This document shows positions 9,250 through 17,327 of a DNA stretch of 64,000 nucleotides, piece after piece. The stretch is from Acidimicrobiia bacterium. GTDB lineage: Bacteria; Acidobacteriota; Vicinamibacteria; Vicinamibacterales; SCN-69-37. Numbering within the stretch: position 1 is the first letter of the stretch; every line of letters starts with the position of its first letter. Location of the stretch: the NCBI GenBank assembly GCA_016871335.1, contig VFZF01000001.1:1-64000 (forward strand), in the 5' to 3' direction. The notes beneath the pieces are model-generated. The model saw only the letters and a list, made by a program, of their open reading frames with translations, was not told the origin of the DNA and ran no database searches. The translations under genes were made by a program, and so were the position numbers.

Positions 9250-9755
9250 TGATCTGCCTTGTGGCGGGACTCCTGATGTCGCTGGCCGTGTTGCCCGCGC
9301 AGCAGCGCCCGGCGTGGGAGCCGCCGTCGCCGCGGATTAGTCCGGCGGGGTTGTTGATCCTCGACTGGATGCGGCTCGGCAGTTTTGACTACAACCCGCT
9401 CGACTGGGACACCCCGACCCCCAAACGCGCCGGTGGCCTCGTGCCGCCATACATCCGCAAACTCGACGGTGCACCGGTTGAGATCGTCGGCAACATTCTG
9501 CCGCTTGATTTTGATGGGGGCGGATCCTACGAGTTCATTCTCAACGCCACAGTGGATGCCTGCGGCTTTGGCGGTGTCCCCCGCATCAACGAGTGGATAC
9601 ACGTCCAGATGAAACCCAGAGAAAAGACCCGCCCGCTGAAACCCGGCCACGAAGTCCTCGTGCGGGGGGTGTTCAGGGTCCGGGAGGTCGTCGACCGTGA
9701 CCGGCTGACCGGCCTCTATGCCATGGTTGCCGACAGTGTGACGGCGCGGCCATAG
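9240..9755 (+). CDS. DUF3299-like secreted protein, copy A
   Basis: This protein is about 171 residues long. The signal peptide (LMICLVAGLLMSLAVLPAQQ) is followed by a single domain with VEIVGNILPLDFDGGGSYEF, the conserved VDACGFGGVPRINEWIHV strand-loop, and a C-terminal VLVRGVFRVREVVDRD. This layout (VxIxGxxLPLxxD, a Cys-centred motif, and a final VxxGVxxVxE) fits DUF3299, a periplasmic or lipoprotein family often linked to zinc-repressed ABC modules. ATG 9240 is preferred over 9231 because a TACCAT -10 hexamer (9227-9232) would place transcription start at or next to it. It is closely related to the protein at 39751-40260, sharing DACGFGGVPRINEWI exactly. Confidence 0.7.
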   Translation: MRLMICLVAGLLMSLAVLPAQQRPAWEPPSPRISPAGLLILDWMRLGSFDYNPLDWDTPTPKRAGGLVPPYIRKLDGAPVEIVGNILPLDFDGGGSYEFILNATVDACGFGGVPRINEWIHVQMKPREKTRPLKPGHEVLVRGVFRVREVVDRDRLTGLYAMVADSVTARP

Positions 9756-9823
9756 CGACCGTTCATTGAGAAAAACGGCAGGTTTGTTGAAAATCGATAC
9801 CGGCCGTTGCTCGGCCACGGACA

Positions 9824-10327
9824 ATGGTGCTTGTGACACATCGCACATTGCGGGTCCTGCTGGCCACTGCGGTCATGGCGCTGATTCCGAACCTGCTCCT
9901 GGCGCAGACGGCAGCCGGCAGGACCACAACTCGGGACCACAAAGGCCACCACCACGAAGCGCCGCACGGCGGCACGTTGGTGGAAGTGGGCGACCACTTC
10001 GCGTTCCTCGAGTTCGTGCACGATGCAGACGCCGGCACGCTGACCCTGTACGTGCTGGACGGCAGCGCCGAAAAGGCCGTGCGCGTGACGCACACCTCCG
10101 TGACGTTCATGCTGAACCGTCAGGGCGCGCCGGCTGTCCCCATTGAGCTCAAGGCACGAGCCCGGGCCATCACCGGCGAGACCGTCGGCGATACCTCGGA
10201 ATTCGTTGGGTCCGCCGACGTTCTCAAGGCCGTCAAGGGTGGCAGTGGCCGGGTGGTCCACCTCACCATCAAGGGACAGACGATCAAGGACCTGGCGGTC
10301 ACGTGGCCGGTCGGCGACCGTCCCTGA
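9824..10327 (+). CDS. Secreted His-rich 'HGG' protein, copy 2
   Basis: This 167-residue paralog of the protein at 8405-8932 has a signal peptide ending near LLLAQ, then DHKGHHHEAPHGGTLVEVGD, the beta domain FLEFVHDADAGTLTLYVLDG, and a C-terminal [16 protein letters not shown]. The His cluster and the PHGG turn are retained, suggesting periplasmic metal binding. ATG 9824 starts the frame. GTG 9833 is an attractive alternative because GACAAT (9820-9825) would lie 7 nt upstream, as in other leaderless genes here. The presence of two copies around an M16 stub and a DUF3299 gene suggests local duplication. Its 3' part is overlapped for about 208 nt by the antisense frame of the gene starting at 10884. 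Confidence 0.72.
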   Translation: MVLVTHRTLRVLLATAVMALIPNLLLAQTAAGRTTTRDHKGHHHEAPHGGTLVEVGDHFAFLEFVHDADAGTLTLYVLDGSAEKAVRVTHTSVTFMLNRQGAPAVPIELKARARAITGETVGDTSEFVGSADVLKAVKGGSGRVVHLTIKGQTIKDLAVTWPVGDRP

Positions 10328-10884
10328 TCCACGCAGCGGCGGCGAGGCGCGGCGGTAATCGCGCAGGTCAGCGTACGATCGCTGGTGCCGACACGGGCGC
10401 GGAGGGTCAACGGCGCATCCTGCGTGGCCCCGGATGTGACTGACTGCACCCGTCCGTCGACAACCGCGACGGTCTCAAGGTCGGCATCGAGCAACACACT
10501 CGTGATGCGGTCGTCCGCATGCCGCGTCTCCACGACGAACGCGGCATCCACAGGCTTGAACACCTCCAGAACGCCGAGCCCTGGTTCCTCGATCCACGCG
10601 TAGTGCCACAACCGTCCGCCGGATCGCCAGCCGACAATGATCGCGCCGGCGGGGTCTTCGGCAAATCTCGCGGAGACACCCACACCGTCACCGTCGCTGA
10701 TGTGCAAGGCGTACGTGGTGATCCGTTTGGGCAATTCCTCCGGCGGCATGCCCTCGGTGTTGGTCCCGACGGCCTTGACCATGTCCTGCAAGTGCAGAGG
10801 CCGGTAGTAGTTCTGCTGCGCGTCAGCCGACGCCGGCAGCAGCATCGCCGCCAGGGCGAACGTGGCGAATGCACCGGATCGCAT
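10120..10884 (-). CDS. Secreted protein of unknown function, 3' end possibly altered
   Basis: From ATG 10884 the protein has a clear signal peptide ([20 protein letters not shown]) and a domain running to about codon 185 ([40 protein letters not shown]). No family was recognised. No stop occurs until 10120, so the last 70 codons lie antisense inside the HGG copy 2 gene and look non-natural (Arg/Pro/Thr-rich). The genuine C-terminus was probably lost by a rearrangement near 10330, or the true gene is shorter and the stop was mutated. A TATAGT hexamer at 10892-10897 sits 7 nt upstream of the ATG, so the message is likely leaderless. It is divergent to the dipeptidase at 10922. Confidence 0.5.
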   Translation of the reverse strand: MRSGAFATFALAAMLLPASADAQQNYYRPLHLQDMVKAVGTNTEGMPPEELPKRITTYALHISDGDGVGVSARFAEDPAGAIIVGWRSGGRLWHYAWIEEPGLGVLEVFKPVDAAFVVETRHADDRITSVLLDADLETVAVVDGRVQSVTSGATQDAPLTLRARVGTSDRTLTCAITAAPRRRCVDQGRSPTGHVTARSLIVCPLMVRWTTRPLPPLTALRTSADPTNSEVSPTVSPVMARARALSSMGTAGAP

Positions 10885-10921
10885 ACCGATGACTATATTC
10901 CCGGAACCGTATAATCCTGGC

Positions 10922-12049
10922 ATGCGATTCCTGCTGCTCCTGTGTGTCCTCGTTGGTGTTGCGACGGTTGCCGCCCAGCAGACTGACCCCATGACTGAAC
11001 GCGCCAGACGCCTGCTCCGCGACACCCCGGTGTTCGACGGTCACAACGACTACCCATGGCAGATCCGGGAACTCGCCAAAGGTGATCTGACACTGTTCCC
11101 GCTGACGGCCGCACAACCGAAGCTCCACACCGACTTTGCCCGGCTCGCCCGTGGCGGCGTCGGCGCCCAGTTCTGGTCCGTGTACGTGCCGTCGACGATG
11201 CAGGGCCAGACGGCGGTGACGGCGACGCTCGAACAAATCGACGTGGTGCATCGCATGATCGCCGCGTGGCCGACGCGACTCGAACTCGCGGTGTCTGCTG
11301 CCGACGTCGAGCGTATTCAGAAGGCCGGGCGGATCGCATCGCTCATCGGCATTGAGGGCGGTCACTCGATCGATTCGTCGCTCGGCACGCTCCGCATGAT
11401 GTACCGCCTGGGCGCACGGTACATGACGCTCACGCACAACCACAACACGCCGTGGGCCGACTCAGCCGCGGAGCCACCGGCGCACGGAGGCCTCACGGCC
11501 TTCGGTGAAGACGTCATTCGCGAGATGAACCGACTCGGAATGCTGGTGGACCTCAGTCACGTGTCGCCGGACACGATGGCCGACGCCCTGCGTGTCTCCA
11601 CCGCGCCGGTGATCTTCTCGCACTCCAACGCCAAGGCCGTCACCAATGTGCCGCGCAACGTGCCGGATGAGATCCTGACGCAGCTCAAGGCCAACGGCGG
11701 CGTCATCATGGTCACGTTTGTGCCCGGCTTCCTCTCACAGGAGGTGGCCGCATTCAACGCCATCCCCGCCGACCAGCGCGCCGGCAGAGAGGCACCGCGG
11801 GCCACCCTGATCGACGTGGCCGATCACATCGATCACATCCGAAAGGTGACAGGCATCGACCACATCGGGATCGGTGGCGACTTCGATGGCATCACACAGG
11901 TCGTGCTGGGCCTCGAAGATGTCTCGACGTACCCGGAGTTGATTGTCGAACTGCTGCGACGCGGGTATTCAGATGACGATATCCGCAAGATCACAGGGAG
12001 AAATATCCTCCGCGCCCTGAAGGGCGCCGAGGCTGTCGCACGCCGATAA
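10922..12049 (+). CDS. Membrane dipeptidase (renal dipeptidase, peptidase M19)
   Basis: This protein is about 375 residues long. A signal peptide ([17 protein letters not shown]) precedes the TIM-barrel dipeptidase with all family motifs: the metal-binding HND in [11 protein letters not shown] near residue 43, [42 protein letters not shown] and IGIGGDFDG. It hydrolyses dipeptides, probably in the periplasm, using a dinuclear zinc site. A perfect TATAAT (10910-10915) ends 6 nt before ATG 10922, so the transcript should be leaderless. A nearby upstream ATG at 10862 lies before this promoter and was rejected. It is a stand-alone gene followed by a long inverted repeat at 12056-12200. Confidence 0.9.
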   Translation: MRFLLLLCVLVGVATVAAQQTDPMTERARRLLRDTPVFDGHNDYPWQIRELAKGDLTLFPLTAAQPKLHTDFARLARGGVGAQFWSVYVPSTMQGQTAVTATLEQIDVVHRMIAAWPTRLELAVSAADVERIQKAGRIASLIGIEGGHSIDSSLGTLRMMYRLGARYMTLTHNHNTPWADSAAEPPAHGGLTAFGEDVIREMNRLGMLVDLSHVSPDTMADALRVSTAPVIFSHSNAKAVTNVPRNVPDEILTQLKANGGVIMVTFVPGFLSQEVAAFNAIPADQRAGREAPRATLIDVADHIDHIRKVTGIDHIGIGGDFDGITQVVLGLEDVSTYPELIVELLRRGYSDDDIRKITGRNILRALKGAEAVARR

Positions 12050-12055
12050 ACACAA

Positions 12056-12200
12056 GAGCCACGGAGAGTTCACAGGCGCGGAGGCACGGAGTATTTTCTT
12101 TGGGTCTGCTCTTCGAGAAGGTCCCCACGTCCTCCGTGGCCCGGATCCCCGTGGTGCCCCCACCCAAATAGTCCTCCGCGCCTCCGTGCCTCCCTGTGAA
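12056..12200. repeat. Long imperfect inverted repeat at a convergent gene end
   Basis: The left arm contains TTCACAGGCGCGGAGGCACG (from about 12069). The right arm contains CTCCGCGCCTCCGTGCCTCC followed by CTGTGAA (12173-12203). The spacer is about 80 bp and includes a second smaller dyad (tcctccgtggcc / ccgtggtgccc). The unit is built of degenerate 'GGAGGCACGGAG' blocks. It lies exactly between the stop of the dipeptidase and the stop of the TonB receptor, so it may act as a two-way transcription terminator. No coding potential was seen. Confidence 0.65.
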
Positions 12201-12205
12201 CGTGT

Positions 12206-14554
12206 TTAGAAGAACTTCACCGAATACGTGATCTTCACGCCGCGCCCCATCTCGGCGGCAAGGTCCTTGATGAAGGACGTGTGCAGCCGGTAGGTTTCGT
12301 TCGTGAGGTTGTAGGCCTTGAAGGCGACAACGTGTGTGGCGTGACCGCGGGCGAGCAGATACGACGCCCCCAGGTTGATCACCGTCGAGCCGGGCGTTGA
12401 GGTTTCATCGCCGAACACGTTGTTCTGTGCCGCGGTGAACACAAATTCCGGCCCGAACTTGATGCCGCCGATCGGCACGTCCACTTCAAGCCGTGCCGAC
12501 AACGCCGGGATGCGCGGCAGAAACTGACTCGTCTCGGTCGACCGGGCACGCACATAGCTCGCGCCACCGTGCAGGTGCAGACGCGGGTGCAGATCGAGGC
12601 TGCCCGACGCGTCAAAGCCGATGAAGCGGGCATCCACCTGTTCGAACGTGGCCTCGCGCAGTCCGTCGATCTCCTCGTCGTGCACATCAAGGAACACGAA
12701 GTTCCGAATGTTGTACGCGAACAGGTTCAACTCGCCCTGCGCCTTCTGGTGCCGGCTGCGGAAGCTGACATCCACACCGAGCGTGCGTTCGGTTTCCAGA
12801 TCCGGATTGCCGATCTCGAACGCCAGGTTGCCGACGTGGGGGCCGAAGTTGTAGAGCTCCTCGAGCGCGGGCGCGCGCGACGCTCCGCTCAGATTCACCA
12901 CGAATGCGCCCATGGTGCCCAGGTTCCGGTGCAGGCCCAGCGAACCCGACAACGACGTGAAGGCACGGTCGCGGACCGCTGGCGCCTCGTCGCCATGGTC
13001 GTCGTGGTCATCATGGTCGTCGTGGTCGTCATCGTGGTCCCCTTCGGGACGCGCACTGACGTCGTAGGAGGTGCGCTCAATGCGGCCACCAAACTGCAGA
13101 CGGAAGCGCCCGAAGTCCATCTCCTCGTACACGAAGCCCGCGAGCGCATTCTGCAACGTCGCCGGCGCCAACGCTTCCGCTCCGCGCGCCTCGAAGTCGC
13201 GACGGAACCATTCCGCACCCATGCGGCCGGTCAGGCGTCCACGACGCTTCTGTTCGAGCTCGGCGCGGAGCGTGGTGGTGTTGTTGCGGAACTCGGTGCC
13301 GACCTCCTCGATGCCGTCTTCGATTTCGAGTTCGTCGTGCCCGTAGTTCGTGTACGCAAACGTCAGCTTGACGATATCGAACAGGCTGTTGGTCAGATTG
13401 CGGGCGCCGAGATCGAATCTCAGATCGCGGCGCAACGATGCGATGTCCACATCAGCCGAATGTTCATCGTGGTCATCATCATGATCGTCATCGTCATGAT
13501 CGTCGTCATGATCGTCGTCGTGGTGATGATGAAACAGGCCGGCGAACGGAATGCCGAACCGGCCGTCCTCAACCGTCACGCCCGCGCTGAAGAAGGCCTT
13601 CGTCCCGACGTAGCCGAACCCGACACGGCCTGTCTGCAGGCGGCTGGCCGAGTTCTCGATGGTCTCGTCCGGCGTCTTGTAGTCACCACTGCGGCGCGAC
13701 CCGCCACCGGCCCAGATCGTCCAGCCACCCTTGCCGTACTGGATGCTGCCGTTGGCGCCGAACGACGCATCGGCGCTGCCGGCGTCAAACGTGAGACCGC
13801 CCAACGATCCGACAAACGGAGACACACGGAACGCGTCCTGCGGACTGACGGCGTTCACCACACCGCCAATCGCGTTGGATCCGAACAACAGCGTCGCAGG
13901 ACCCTTCACCACTTCCAGTCGATCGAGTCCTGCGGCATCGATCGTGATGCCGTGGTCGCCGGACGTGCTTGACAGGTCACCCGTGCGGATGCCGTCCTGC
14001 ATGATGAGCACGCGATCACCGTCGAACCCACGGATGATCGGCCGTCCGCTGCCCGGACCAAACGACCGCTTCGACACGCCCGGAGCTGCGGCCAGCGCGT
14101 CGGCCAGTGACGTCCCGATGTTCTTCGCCAGCTCAACACTGTCGAGGCTGGTAATCGCATTAAACGACTCAAACGTTGTCGCCGTGCCGGACGCACTGGC
14201 GGTGACCGTCACGTTCTCGTGCACGGTTTCGATCGACAGCGAGAACTCAACCGAGATGGTCTGCCCCGCCACGACCGTCACACTCTTGCGCGCCGCGGAA
14301 AAATGTTCCCGCTGCGCGATCACTTCAAACGTGCCCACCGGCACATTGGGAATCTCAAACGTCCCCGCCTCGGACGTCGTCGTTGTCCGACGCGCGCCGA
14401 TGATGATGACGGTGGCGCCATGGACGGGCTGCCCCGACGCCTCAAACACAACCTTGCCGGTGACCGTGCCACCAGCGACCTGGGCAAACGCGGTCGAGGC
14501 CAACGCCACGACCATCAACGCGGCAACTGCCGCAAACCGCATACACCTTCGCAT
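12206..14554 (-). CDS. TonB-dependent receptor with His/Asp-rich loops, probable zinc (divalent metal) uptake
   Basis: This 782-residue outer-membrane receptor has a signal peptide ending ALASTAFAQ, a carboxypeptidase-regulatory-like domain (VTGKVVFEASGQPVHGATVI), and a plug with SFGPGSGRPIIRGFDGDRVL. A 22-strand barrel ends in a C-terminal aromatic (KITYSVKFF). Two extracellular loops are strikingly His/Asp-rich, one near residues 345-372 starting GLFHHHHDDDHDD and one near residues 505-527 starting EGDHDDDHDDHDDHDD. His-rich external loops are known from the zinc receptor ZnuD, which supports zinc as substrate here. The start has a good ribosome-binding site (AGAGGAGA). The next gene upstream encodes a small secreted CxxC protein. 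Confidence 0.88.
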   Translation of the reverse strand: MRRCMRFAAVAALMVVALASTAFAQVAGGTVTGKVVFEASGQPVHGATVIIIGARRTTTTSEAGTFEIPNVPVGTFEVIAQREHFSAARKSVTVVAGQTISVEFSLSIETVHENVTVTASASGTATTFESFNAITSLDSVELAKNIGTSLADALAAAPGVSKRSFGPGSGRPIIRGFDGDRVLIMQDGIRTGDLSSTSGDHGITIDAAGLDRLEVVKGPATLLFGSNAIGGVVNAVSPQDAFRVSPFVGSLGGLTFDAGSADASFGANGSIQYGKGGWTIWAGGGSRRSGDYKTPDETIENSASRLQTGRVGFGYVGTKAFFSAGVTVEDGRFGIPFAGLFHHHHDDDHDDDHDDDDHDDDHDEHSADVDIASLRRDLRFDLGARNLTNSLFDIVKLTFAYTNYGHDELEIEDGIEEVGTEFRNNTTTLRAELEQKRRGRLTGRMGAEWFRRDFEARGAEALAPATLQNALAGFVYEEMDFGRFRLQFGGRIERTSYDVSARPEGDHDDDHDDHDDHDDHGDEAPAVRDRAFTSLSGSLGLHRNLGTMGAFVVNLSGASRAPALEELYNFGPHVGNLAFEIGNPDLETERTLGVDVSFRSRHQKAQGELNLFAYNIRNFVFLDVHDEEIDGLREATFEQVDARFIGFDASGSLDLHPRLHLHGGASYVRARSTETSQFLPRIPALSARLEVDVPIGGIKFGPEFVFTAAQNNVFGDETSTPGSTVINLGASYLLARGHATHVVAFKAYNLTNETYRLHTSFIKDLAAEMGRGVKITYSVKFF

Positions 14555-14578
14555 GAAAGATCTCCTCTGAACTCTGAA

Positions 14579-14638
14579 TGGAGCCCACGGGCTTCAGCCC
14601 GTGGGACAGACACAAGGGCTAAAGCCCTTGTGCTCCGA
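14579..14638. repeat. Tandem pair of short palindromes upstream of TonB receptor
   Basis: Two adjacent perfect hairpins are present, CCCACGGGCTTCAGCCCGTGGG and then CACAAGGGCTAAAGCCCTTGTG, each with a 2-4 nt loop. They are bounded by ggagc and gctcc, so the whole unit is also symmetrical at its ends. This 'GGGCTnnAGCCC' design is a typical intergenic REP-like element. It lies between two tandem minus-strand genes and could form an RNA attenuator upstream of the receptor. Confidence 0.7.
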
Positions 14639-14674
14639 ATTGCGCTTGTGCCAGACGGCACCGAGTAGTCGGGC

Positions 14675-15022
14675 TCAGAGAGTCGCCGGAGGCGCGCGGG
14701 CGGAAAGGGCGCGCAGTGTGGCTGCGCGGGTGCCTGGATCGACGGACGCCGGCGGCACCACCTGCCGGACGTCTCGGAACAACGTGATCTGCGCCGGCCG
14801 GGCGGCCGTACGCATCGTGCGCAACCAGTGACAGACCTCACAGTGCGCGTTATCGCCGGGCTGACCAGTGCCAACCACCGGTCCGGATCCGTGGTCGGCA
14901 CCATAATCAACGGCCCAGTGCGGGTCGTCGTTGAACTGGTGGGTCTCCCCGATCCACGGCAAGCCCAGCACGCCCAGAAGGGAGGCCAGCACGACAGTCG
15001 CGATTGCGCGTTGGGCTCGCAT
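14675..15022 (-). CDS. Small secreted CxxC protein upstream of metal TonB receptor
   Basis: This protein is about 115 residues long with a signal peptide (RAIATVVLASLLGVLGLPWI), a His/Asp-rich mature part (HQFNDDPHWAVDYGADHGSG) and a single conserved-looking motif NAHCEVCHWLRTMR. The CxxCH motif could bind a metal or, less likely, haem. Small secreted Cys/His proteins are often encoded beside metal TonB receptors, and this gene precedes the His-loop receptor in the same direction. A perfect TATAAT (15029-15034) ends 6 nt before ATG 15022, so the message should be leaderless. An upstream ATG at 15079 lies before this promoter. No named family is claimed. Confidence 0.65.
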   Translation of the reverse strand: MRAQRAIATVVLASLLGVLGLPWIGETHQFNDDPHWAVDYGADHGSGPVVGTGQPGDNAHCEVCHWLRTMRTAARPAQITLFRDVRQVVPPASVDPGTRAATLRALSARAPPATL

Positions 15023-15075
15023 CCCCCAATTATAGCGGGGCTGGTGGACGGATGGGTAGCTGTGCAGGTGGGGCC

Positions 15076-15410
15076 TCACTGCGAATCTCCCGACGACCCG
15101 TAGATGTCCGGCACCTTCGAGCCCATGGCCCGCAGATACGCAGACAACTGCCCGCGATGATGGATGCTGTGGTTGTTCGTGAGCGAGAAATGCGACACGG
15201 CCGGCATCTGCATCATGCCGAAGAAGTCGACAATGCGCGTAAGGTCGTCCGGGGATGCGGCGGCGGGGTCAAACACAAACTTGCCATCGGGCCGATAGTC
15301 GCCCTGCTCCCGGTTTACGGCCGCCAGCACCTTCGAGGTGGTGGCCATCTCCCGTCGCATCCCCCCCCCACCATCTGCTCCGCCACAAATTTCGCCTGGT
15401 CACCGGTCAT
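15076..15410 (-). pseudogene. DinB-family protein with frameshift in a nine-C tract
   Basis: The C-terminal 90 residues read as a DinB-like helical bundle (SHFSLTNNHSIHHRGQLSAY followed by LRAMGSKVPDIYG), including metal-ligand histidines in NHSIHHRGQ. The natural start appears to be ATG 15410 with a GGAGG ribosome-binding site (MTGDQAKFVAEQMVGG). The frame breaks in the run of nine C at 15361-15369 (G9 on the coding strand). Ten or seven G would join the two parts in frame. So the gene is frameshifted, phase-variable, or affected by a homopolymer sequencing error. The ATG just after the tract would give a truncated protein lacking the first helix. Confidence 0.7.
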
Positions 15411-15443
15411 CGTCGTCCTCCTCAAGTTCGGAATGGTACCTCG

Positions 15444-16142
15444 TTACGCCAGCCGCCGGTTCACTTCCGCCCAGTTGATGACATTCCAGAAGGCGCCGAC
15501 ATAATCCGCACGGCGGTTCTGATACTTCAGGTAATACGCGTGCTCCCAGACGTCGAGACCGAAGATGGGCGTGCGCCCTTCCGCAAACGGCGTGTCCTGG
15601 TTGGCGGTGCTGTGGACGATGAGCGTGCCGTTGTCGTTGCTGAGCCAGGCCCAGCCGCTGCCGAAGCGCGTGGTCGCGGCCTGATTGAAGAGTTCGCGGA
15701 ACGTGTCGAAGCTGCCGAAGGCACCGGTAATTGCCGCCGCGATGGCGCCCGTCGGCGCCCCACCGGCGTTGGGGGCCATCAACGTCCAGAACTGCACGTG
15801 GTTGTAATGACCACCGCCGTGATTACGGATGGCGGTCCGGATGTCGTCCGGCACCGCGTTGAGATTGCGCAACATCTCCTCCAGCGGGCGCTTGGCCACA
15901 TCAGGGTGTTTCGCAAGCGCCGTATTCGCGCCGGTGACATACGCCTGATGATGTCGCTGGTGATGAATCGTCATCGTCTGCGCATCGATGTGGGGCTCGA
16001 GCGCAGCCACCGAATACGGCAGCGCGGGCAGACTGAAGGGGCCTGACGCGGCCTGCGGCGCCGCGGCGCTGAGCTTCGGGTTGAGGGCCACGGCCAGGGC
16101 CGTGCCTCCGGCCAGCGACAAGAGTTCTCGGCGTGTGAGCAT
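15444..16142 (-). CDS. sodA: Superoxide dismutase, Mn/Fe family, Tat-exported
   Basis: This 232-residue protein has a twin-arginine signal ([20 protein letters not shown]) followed by a complete Mn/Fe SOD. Metal ligands are visible in [24 protein letters not shown] and [22 protein letters not shown] carries a Gln at the position typical of Mn-type enzymes, and [10 protein letters not shown] also fits MnSOD more than FeSOD. It should detoxify superoxide in the periplasm. A TAGAGT hexamer ends 6 nt before ATG 16142, suggesting a leaderless mRNA, divergent from the equally leaderless CorA gene at 16199. Metal specificity is inferred from motifs. Confidence 0.9.
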   Translation of the reverse strand: MLTRRELLSLAGGTALAVALNPKLSAAAPQAASGPFSLPALPYSVAALEPHIDAQTMTIHHQRHHQAYVTGANTALAKHPDVAKRPLEEMLRNLNAVPDDIRTAIRNHGGGHYNHVQFWTLMAPNAGGAPTGAIAAAITGAFGSFDTFRELFNQAATTRFGSGWAWLSNDNGTLIVHSTANQDTPFAEGRTPIFGLDVWEHAYYLKYQNRRADYVGAFWNVINWAEVNRRLA

Positions 16143-16198
16143 GGGTCTACTCTAGTGCTCGGGTGCACAACTGCACAAGTGCACCGTAGAATGTCCTC

Positions 16199-17164
16199 GT
16201 GCTCGTCAACTGCGCTGCATACAGGAACGGTCAACGTGTCGCCGACATTGGGGTCAGCGACATCAGGGCGCACTTGCGCGAGCCGGGTGGATTTGTGTGG
16301 GTGGCCGTCAAGGATCCCGACCCGGCTGAGCTGAGCCAGCTGCAGGCGGAGTTTGACCTCCACGAACTCGCCGTGGAAGACGCCCGGCATGGCCATCAGC
16401 GCCCCAAAATCGAGGAGTACGGATCTTCCCTCTTTGTCGTCCTGCATCTGGTGGAACCACGCGGTGACGAGCTCACGGTCGCAGAGGTCGCCATCTTTGT
16501 CGGTCCGCAATACATCGTCTCCGTCAGAAGCAATGCGGAAGTTGGCTTCACCGACGTGCGGCGCCGCTGTGAACACGAGCCCGGGCTGCTCTGCCATGGT
16601 CCCGCGTACGTGCTGTACGCGCTCATGGACGCGGTCGTCGACCGGTACTTCCCGCTGATCGACACACTCACGCGCGAGATCGAGGACATCGAAGAACGGA
16701 TCTTCGCAAGCCAGACGACGCGCGAAACCATTGAGGCGTTGTATTCATTCAAGCAGCGCCTGATGGTGCTCGACCACGCGATTTCGCCGCTGATCGAGGT
16801 CACAAGCAAATTGCATGGCGGCCGCGTCCCCCCGATCTGTGCGGGCCTCAACGACTACTTCCGGGACGTCTACGACCATCTGATCCGTCTCGACCAGGCC
16901 ACCGACAACCTGCGCGACATGGTCAGCACGGCACTGTCGGTCAACCTGTCGCTCATCACGCTGCAGGAAAGCGAAGTCACCAAGCGCCTCGCCGCCTACG
17001 CCGCGCTGGTCGCCGTGCCGACAATGATCGCGGGGATCTACGGGATGAACTTCACCCACATGCCGGAACTCGACTGGCGGTTCGGCTATCCGGCGGCGGT
17101 GGGCGTGATGGTGGCCATAGACGGATATCTGGTCTATCGCTTCAGAAAAGCGGGATGGTTGTGA
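16199..17164 (+). CDS. corA: CorA-like magnesium/divalent cation transporter
   Basis: This 321-residue protein has a cytoplasmic alpha/beta domain, a long stalk helix, and two C-terminal TM helices with the universal YGMNF motif (GIYGMNFTHMPELDWRFGYP near residues 281-300). The short C-terminal tail YRFRKAGWL is also typical. It forms pentameric Mg2+ (or Co2+) channels. The start codon is GTG 16199, preceded by TAGAAT (16187-16192) with 6 nt between, so the message is likely leaderless. It is divergent to sodA, and the 57-bp gap must hold both promoters. Its stop runs directly into a heptamer-repeat inverted array. Confidence 0.9.
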   Translation: MLVNCAAYRNGQRVADIGVSDIRAHLREPGGFVWVAVKDPDPAELSQLQAEFDLHELAVEDARHGHQRPKIEEYGSSLFVVLHLVEPRGDELTVAEVAIFVGPQYIVSVRSNAEVGFTDVRRRCEHEPGLLCHGPAYVLYALMDAVVDRYFPLIDTLTREIEDIEERIFASQTTRETIEALYSFKQRLMVLDHAISPLIEVTSKLHGGRVPPICAGLNDYFRDVYDHLIRLDQATDNLRDMVSTALSVNLSLITLQESEVTKRLAAYAALVAVPTMIAGIYGMNFTHMPELDWRFGYPAAVGVMVAIDGYLVYRFRKAGWL

Positions 17165-17165
17165 G

Positions 17166-17327
17166 TCAGTGCTGAGTGCTCGGTGCTCAGTGCTGGGTGC
17201 CGGTGCTCAGTGCCAAGGTGCCACGTGCTCGGTGCGCGCTGCCCGGCCTCCGGTCGGGCGCACTCGGCACTCAGCACAAGGCACACAGCACGAGCACTGA
17301 GCACCCAGCACCGTGCACTCAGCACTA
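17166..17327. repeat. Heptamer-repeat inverted array, copy 1 (GTGCTGAGTGCTCGG family)
   Basis: The left arm is a run of degenerate 7-mers (GTGCTGA GTGCTCG GTGCTCA GTGCTGG GTGCCGG). The right arm is the complement (GAGCACTGAGCACCCAGCAC, CGTGCACTCAGCAC). The centre has a GCCCGGCCTCCGGTCGGGC hairpin. Arms of some 60-70 bp could fold into one long stem. The array lies exactly between the stop of corA and the stop of the convergent VWFA gene and includes that stop. A second copy is at 20641-20759. Confidence 0.8.

Noticed and set aside
9090-9848. 252-aa minus-strand frame over the DUF3299 gene, considered as a replacement for the M16 gap
   Set aside because: It shows no signal peptide or domain and is antisense to conserved DUF3299 motifs.
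12569-13972. Long open frame (467 aa) on the plus strand antisense to the TonB receptor
   Set aside because: It is a mirror frame produced by high GC and the His/Asp repeats. The minus-strand receptor has complete domains, a signal peptide and a ribosome-binding site.
17166-17327. Possible CRISPR array
   Set aside because: The units are 7-mers without unique spacers and are arranged as inverted arms. No cas genes occur in the window.
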